37,412 nucleotides of DNA from Cryobacterium inferilacus. Lineage in GTDB: Bacteria; Actinomycetota; Actinomycetes; Actinomycetales; Microbacteriaceae. The position numbers were made by a program, and so were the translations under genes. Of this stretch, positions 34,297 through 37,412 are shown in pieces; position 1 is the stretch's first letter; each line of letters starts with the position of its first letter. The stretch is taken from the NCBI RefSeq assembly GCF_019599185.1, contig NZ_JAIEUL010000027.1, positions 1 through 37,412 on the forward strand. The letters run 5' to 3'. Under the pieces are notes generated by a model that was not told the DNA's origin, did no database searches, and worked only from the letters and a program-made list of their open reading frames with translations.

Positions 34297-35558
34297 GGGA
34301 GGACCTGCGCGGTGGGGGTCTCGTCCGCGAGAGCGTGCGTTGAGGGCGCAGCCGGGGCGGGGGCATCCGCGGGGGCGGGGAGGGTGAGCAGCACGGAGGT
34401 GCCGGCGCCTGGACGGGACCAGATGACGACCGTGCCGCCGAGGCGCTCGATGCGTTTGCGCACCGATTGGCGCAGGCCCAGCCGGTCGGTGCCGGTTTCG
34501 GACTCCATGAAGCCGGCGCCGGCGTCGAGCACCATGACGGAGACGTTCTCGGCGTCGGCGTCGATGACCACCTCGGCGGAGGCGATGCCGGCGTGCAGCA
34601 GCACGTTCACGAGGCACTGTTGCACGGCCAGGCCCAGCTCGCGGTCCTGCTCGGGGTTGAGGCGGCCGAGGGACTCCTTGTCGCCGGTGATGTCGACGAC
34701 CAGACCACGGTCGCGGCTGCGGTCGATGGCTCGGTACACGGCGCTGGACAGCCATCCGTCGCCGCCGGCGGGCGCCGTGGCGGTGCGTTCGTCGACGTGG
34801 GTAAGCCAGTCGCGCTCGGCGAGGGTGGTGAGGGTTTCGCGGATGCCCGCCTCGAGGCCGCGGCTGAGCGGGCCGGGTTTGGCGCGGGCGACCGAGACCA
34901 GCTGGTTGAGGGTGGTGTCGTGCATGAGGGCGATGGCGCGCACGTCGAAGTCGTGGCGGAGGGTGCGGGCCTCGTCGTCTTGCACGGCGCGGTGGATGGC
35001 GGGTTGGGCGGCGCGTCCGGTGCGGCGGGTGAGACCGTCGAGGAACATGACGCCCACGAGCATGAGGTAGGTGACGATGGTGAAGACGTCGGGGCGGTCG
35101 GGCACCGGGGTTTGCGAGACGGCGAGGGTGGCGGCGACCTCGGCGAGGAGGAAGCCGAGGGTGCTCCAGAGCACCCCGACGAGGGCGCCGGAGCCGGCCC
35201 CGCCGACCATGATGAGGGCCATCTTGGGCAGGGAGATGAGGAACAGGTCGCTGGAGGTGAACCCGCCGGGCATGCCGAGCACCGCGCCGGTGAAGAGGTA
35301 GACGCAGGCGGCGCCGAGCACGAGGTACGCGATGGTGAGCGGCACCGTGCGCCAGCGGGCGAGCAGGGCCAGCAGGGCGGCCATGCCCACGATGGCGGCG
35401 ACGGTGAGGAGCAGGCGGTCGGTGAGCTGGTCGAGGCTGATCGCGATCACGGATGCGAGGGCGCCGGCCAGGCAGACGAGGCCGAACCAGTGCGACGCCC
35501 TGGCGAGGGCACGGCTCAGCGTGGCCTGGACCAGGTGGCCGGGGAGACCTAGTGACAT
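34293..35558 (-). CDS. Sensor histidine kinase (split form)
   Basis: The 421-residue product has about six membrane helices (25-178), then IALMHDTTLNQL with the candidate phosphoacceptor His213. An HATPase domain follows: AVQQCLVNVLLH (N318 in the N box), LDAGAGF (G1; D345, G347, G349), GLRQSVRKRIERLGG and PGAGTSV (G2). The H-D-[ST] box resembles that of the fused kinase (ALVHDS), so the two kinases are likely related. GAGGA lies five bases before ATG 35558, and GATAAT (35593-35598, minus strand) is a candidate -10. No response regulator adjoins it. The nearest is 2.2 kb downstream beyond the thymidine kinase gene, so it may share that regulator. The signal sensed is unknown. Confidence 0.8.
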   Translation of the reverse strand: MSLGLPGHLVQATLSRALARASHWFGLVCLAGALASVIAISLDQLTDRLLLTVAAIVGMAALLALLARWRTVPLTIAYLVLGAACVYLFTGAVLGMPGGFTSSDLFLISLPKMALIMVGGAGSGALVGVLWSTLGFLLAEVAATLAVSQTPVPDRPDVFTIVTYLMLVGVMFLDGLTRRTGRAAQPAIHRAVQDDEARTLRHDFDVRAIALMHDTTLNQLVSVARAKPGPLSRGLEAGIRETLTTLAERDWLTHVDERTATAPAGGDGWLSSAVYRAIDRSRDRGLVVDITGDKESLGRLNPEQDRELGLAVQQCLVNVLLHAGIASAEVVIDADAENVSVMVLDAGAGFMESETGTDRLGLRQSVRKRIERLGGTVVIWSRPGAGTSVLLTLPAPADAPAPAAPSTHALADETPTAQVLP

Positions 35559-35705
35559 TGCGTCCTCTTCGCTCGAGACATTCCGCGATCGATTATCTCA
35601 GGCGGGCGGGGCGGTGGGTGCGCGGGCGGGGTGGGGTTGCTCGGGGGCGGTTGGGTTGCTCGGGGGCGGCTGGGGCGGGCTGGTGCTGGGCGGATGGCTG
35701 TGGCT

Positions 35706-35768
35706 GCACCTCGTACGGGCGACCGCGCCTGCTATAGAGGGCGCGATTACCGGCAGGAGGTGCAGTGA
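35706..35768. repeat. 63-bp dyad repeat, copy 1
   Basis: The copy begins GCACCTCGTACGGGCGACCG and ends GGAGGTGCAGTGA. The outer arms TGCACCTC (35705-35712) and GAGGTGCA (35757-35764) pair perfectly, with further pairing of CGG/CCG and GCGCC/GGCGC inside. Confidence 0.65.
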
Positions 35769-35810
35769 GCACCGGACGGAGTGGGCGGCGCCCCGTGGGT
35801 GCACCCGCTG

Positions 35811-35848
35811 TGGCTGGATGCGCCAGCTATAGGTGGCGCATCCAGCCA
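35811..35848. terminator. Perfect 15-bp hairpin downstream of the Ltp-type gene
   Basis: TGGCTGGATGCGCCA (35811-35825) pairs without mismatch with TGGCGCATCCAGCCA (35834-35848) around an eight-base loop (GCTATAGG). It lies about 175 bp after the Ltp-type gene's stop. No T-run follows on the minus strand, so it may be a terminator, a processing stem or a repeat element. Confidence 0.5.
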
Positions 35849-35940
35849 TACGGGTGTCATTGACGCCCGACGGGCGGGCGACGGCACGGGGAGGGCTGGG
35901 GGCGCCGGGCGGGCCGGCTCGTTTAGGGGGCGAGAGCGCC

Positions 35941-36003
35941 GCACCTCGTGCGGGCGATCGCGCTCGCTCGAGGGGGCGCGGTCGCCGAGAGGAGGCGCGG
36001 TGA
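35941..36003. repeat. 63-bp dyad repeat, copy 2
   Basis: By my count it matches copy 1 at 49 of 63 positions with no gaps, in the same orientation. It begins GCACCTCGTGCGGGCGATCG and ends GGAGGCGCGGTGA. An inner dyad GGCGATCGCG / CGCGGTCGCC with one mismatch is visible. Confidence 0.65.
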
Positions 36004-36023
36004 CGCCGGCGCTGCCGGGGCGG

Positions 36024-37166
36024 CTAGTCGTCGAGGTTCTCCATGGCGTAATCGGCCTCGGCTTGGGTGAAATCGCCGCCGTACTCGGTGGTCAGTTGAT
36101 CGCGGATCTCCGCGGGTGACATCGACATCTCGTCCCGATAGAGCTGGGCGGTCGCAAGTGCGTTGGCCTCCCAGTCCGCCGTGACGGTGTCGATTGCGTA
36201 CTGAGCCGCCTCGGGCGACGCCCCTTCGCCGTACTCGGAGACGAGCTGGTCGTAGATTGCCGCCTTGCTCATGTCCATCATGTTCGCGTAGATGTCGGCT
36301 GACTCCAGCGCATCCGTGTAATCGGCCGGCACAGGTGCCGCATTGGGGTCGACGGCGGGTGCGTCGGATGCGTCGTCGGCCGGCTCGGTGTCCTGGGGTT
36401 CGGTGAACTCGTCGGCCGCGTCCTGCTCGTCTTGCTCGGCCTGCTCGGCCTGCGACTCGGCGATGGCCGTCTCGGCCCGGGTGGCCACCCCGTTCACATA
36501 GGCCGCGATGCCGATCGTCACTGCGATCGAGGCAACAATGGCGACGCCACCGAGGATGGCGCCGGTGAGCGCCAGGACCTTGGGCTGGCGCTGGCGCAGT
36601 GCCGAGATGCCGATCACGACGGCGGCGAGACCGACGACGACCCCGACGATGGGGATGAACCCGACCGCGAAGGCGCAGATACCCACGATGAGGGCGGCCA
36701 TCGCCAGGCCCTTCGCCGGGGTCAGCGGCGGGTGGGGCGGTCCGGGCTGGGGCGGCCCCTGCTGGGGCGGTCCCTGCTGCTGCGGGGCCGGTGGCGGCGT
36801 CGGCGTGGTCGGCGCTGTGGTCGGCGCTGTCGGTGTGCCGGCTACTGACGCAGGTCCGTAGGGAAGAGCGGCGGCGGGAACGCCGGCAGGCTCGGCGTCG
36901 GGAGCGGGCGTCTCGGCGGGAACGCCGGCAGGCTCGGTGTCAGGAGTGGGCGTCTCCGCCGGACCGCCGGCAGGCTCGGTGTCAGGAGTGGGCGTCTCCG
37001 CCGGACCAGAGGCGGGCGGGGCGACAGGCGCGACGTCGGGCGCATCCGCAGAGGCGGGCGGGGCGACAGGCGCGACGTCGGGCGCATCCGCAGATTCGGG
37101 CGGCGGCTGTGCAGAATCAGGTCGGGGCTCATGCGAGCCGTCCCCCAACGGTTCAGATGTAGTCAT
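36024..37166 (-). CDS. Membrane protein with DUF4190-like segment and two C-terminal Ltp repeats
   Basis: The 380-residue product has five 14-residue Pro-rich repeats at 24-95, two of the type SADAPDVAPVAPPA and three of the type GPAETPTPDTEPAG. A Pro/Gln/Gly stretch (115-150) is followed by two membrane helices with AMAALIVGICAFAVGFIPIVGVVVGLAAVVIGI (155-189, in two parts) and IVASIAVTIGIAAYV (210-224), a DUF4190-like arrangement. An acidic linker precedes two Ltp-type helical repeats, DYTDALESADIYANMMDMS...IYDQLVSEYG and DWEANALATAQLYRDEMSMS...IRDQLTTEYG. Ltp of Streptococcus phage TP-J34 is a surface lipoprotein that blocks injection of DNA by other phages. The domain also occurs in many non-phage proteins of unknown role. 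ATG 37166 is chosen; the ribosome site is poor, and CATACT six bases upstream hints at a leaderless transcript. Confidence 0.75.
   Translation of the reverse strand: MTTSEPLGDGSHEPRPDSAQPPPESADAPDVAPVAPPASADAPDVAPVAPPASGPAETPTPDTEPAGGPAETPTPDTEPAGVPAETPAPDAEPAGVPAAALPYGPASVAGTPTAPTTAPTTPTPPPAPQQQGPPQQGPPQPGPPHPPLTPAKGLAMAALIVGICAFAVGFIPIVGVVVGLAAVVIGISALRQRQPKVLALTGAILGGVAIVASIAVTIGIAAYVNGVATRAETAIAESQAEQAEQDEQDAADEFTEPQDTEPADDASDAPAVDPNAAPVPADYTDALESADIYANMMDMSKAAIYDQLVSEYGEGASPEAAQYAIDTVTADWEANALATAQLYRDEMSMSPAEIRDQLTTEYGGDFTQAEADYAMENLDD
36881..37092 (-). repeat. 42-bp tandem repeats in the Ltp-type gene
   Basis: Two kinds of 42-bp units stand side by side. Three copies encode a [GV]PAETPTPDTEPAG-like unit. 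Two identical copies (37009-37050 and 37051-37092) encode a DAPDVAPVAPPASA-like unit. Both kinds have a 14-codon period. Confidence 0.75.
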
Positions 37167-37412
37167 GGGCCGAGTATGGCAGAGCGGCCGAGCGGCACAC
37201 TGCGTGCCGCCGCGACCAGCGGGGAGCCGGACCGGCGCCTGCCCGCGCGGCGGCGTGCACAACTCCTGCAATTCTCGAGGCCCACCGCCGCGGATGCCGC
37301 AATTCCGCGGCTGATTTCGGCGGCGGCAGAATCCAGCAGGAGCGGTAGGGCCCCTGCGGGGCACTGTGGGGTGAAAAAATATGCCCCTGGTCGCGTTTGT
37401 GAGTCTGGCTTG
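37167..37412. other. Right-edge noncoding sequence
   Basis: This stretch of 246 bp upstream of the Ltp-type gene has no supported gene. It holds a dyad GCCGCGG (37287-37293) / CCGCGGC (37305-37311) with outer CCGCCG/CGGCGG arms, and a small GCCCC-TGC-GGGGC hairpin near 37350-37362 followed by an A-run. Promoter elements for the Ltp-type gene should lie here but are not clear. Confidence 0.4.

Larger units (their letters stand above)
35559..36023. other. Hairpin-rich intergenic region
   Basis: This 465-bp stretch has no gene I can support. It contains a G-rich simple-sequence part with TTGCTCGGGGGCGG twice (35600-35690), two diverged 63-bp dyad repeats, and a long perfect hairpin, described separately. 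It separates the Ltp-type gene from the split kinase on the same strand. Confidence 0.6.

Noticed and set aside
35747..36119. Small frames over the hairpin-rich gap near 35.8-36.1 kb
   Set aside because: They run through palindromes and have no ribosome sites; the region is better described as noncoding.

Overview
The window looks like a chromosomal segment of a high-GC actinobacterium, most likely of the family Microbacteriaceae. This is inferred from the GC-rich, GTG-start-rich coding sequence, a DUF222/HNH (13E12-type) gene, an LAXTG-type sortase signal, Asp/Thr/Pro-rich secreted proteins, and a dispersed GGTCTCGACAAGCTCGACC repeat of a kind I recall from that family. The genus cannot be fixed from the sequence alone.

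Region 1 (about 20-12,908, all minus strand) is an exopolysaccharide/capsule operon read right to left. It encodes a Wzz/BY-kinase, a low-molecular-weight tyrosine phosphatase, a membrane-anchored Asp-box protein, a polyprenyl-phosphate sugar-1-phosphate transferase, two GT4 glycosyltransferases, a pyruvyltransferase-like protein, another GT-B glycosyltransferase, a Wzx-type flippase, a nitroreductase-like protein, a second pyruvyltransferase-like protein, and a truncated DUF4012 gene at the left edge. Many junctions overlap or abut (GTGA, TAAATG, ATGA), so the block is probably translationally coupled. Genes left of about 9.9 kb look lower in GC than the rest, as is usual for variable polysaccharide loci. 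No polymerase gene is present in the window.

Region 2 (13,048-28,315) encodes a CPBP membrane protease (plus strand) and three large repetitive secreted proteins (minus strand). The 566-residue and 2,251-residue proteins share a carboxypeptidase-regulatory-like repeat with a conserved E-W-W signature (about 4 and 14 copies). The larger one adds nine Ig-like repeats of about 90 residues. The third (1,234 residues) has nine Ig-like repeats of about 102 residues, a Pro/Thr stalk and an LAQTG sorting signal. A plus-strand DUF222/HNH gene sits between the last two and ends at a strong bidirectional hairpin.

Region 3 (28,644-35,558, minus strand) holds an unusual signalling locus. A histidine kinase and a second membrane protein with a degenerate kinase-like cytoplasmic part occur as two overlapping genes. 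The same two modules then recur fused into one 913-residue protein, next to a single LuxR-type response regulator. A thymidine kinase gene lies between the two versions. This is the most interesting part of the window.

Region 4 (35,559-37,412) contains a hairpin-rich intergenic stretch with two diverged 63-bp dyad repeats. It is followed by a membrane protein that joins a Pro-rich tandem-repeat N-terminus and a DUF4190-like segment to two Ltp-type repeats, a domain known from a phage superinfection-exclusion lipoprotein.
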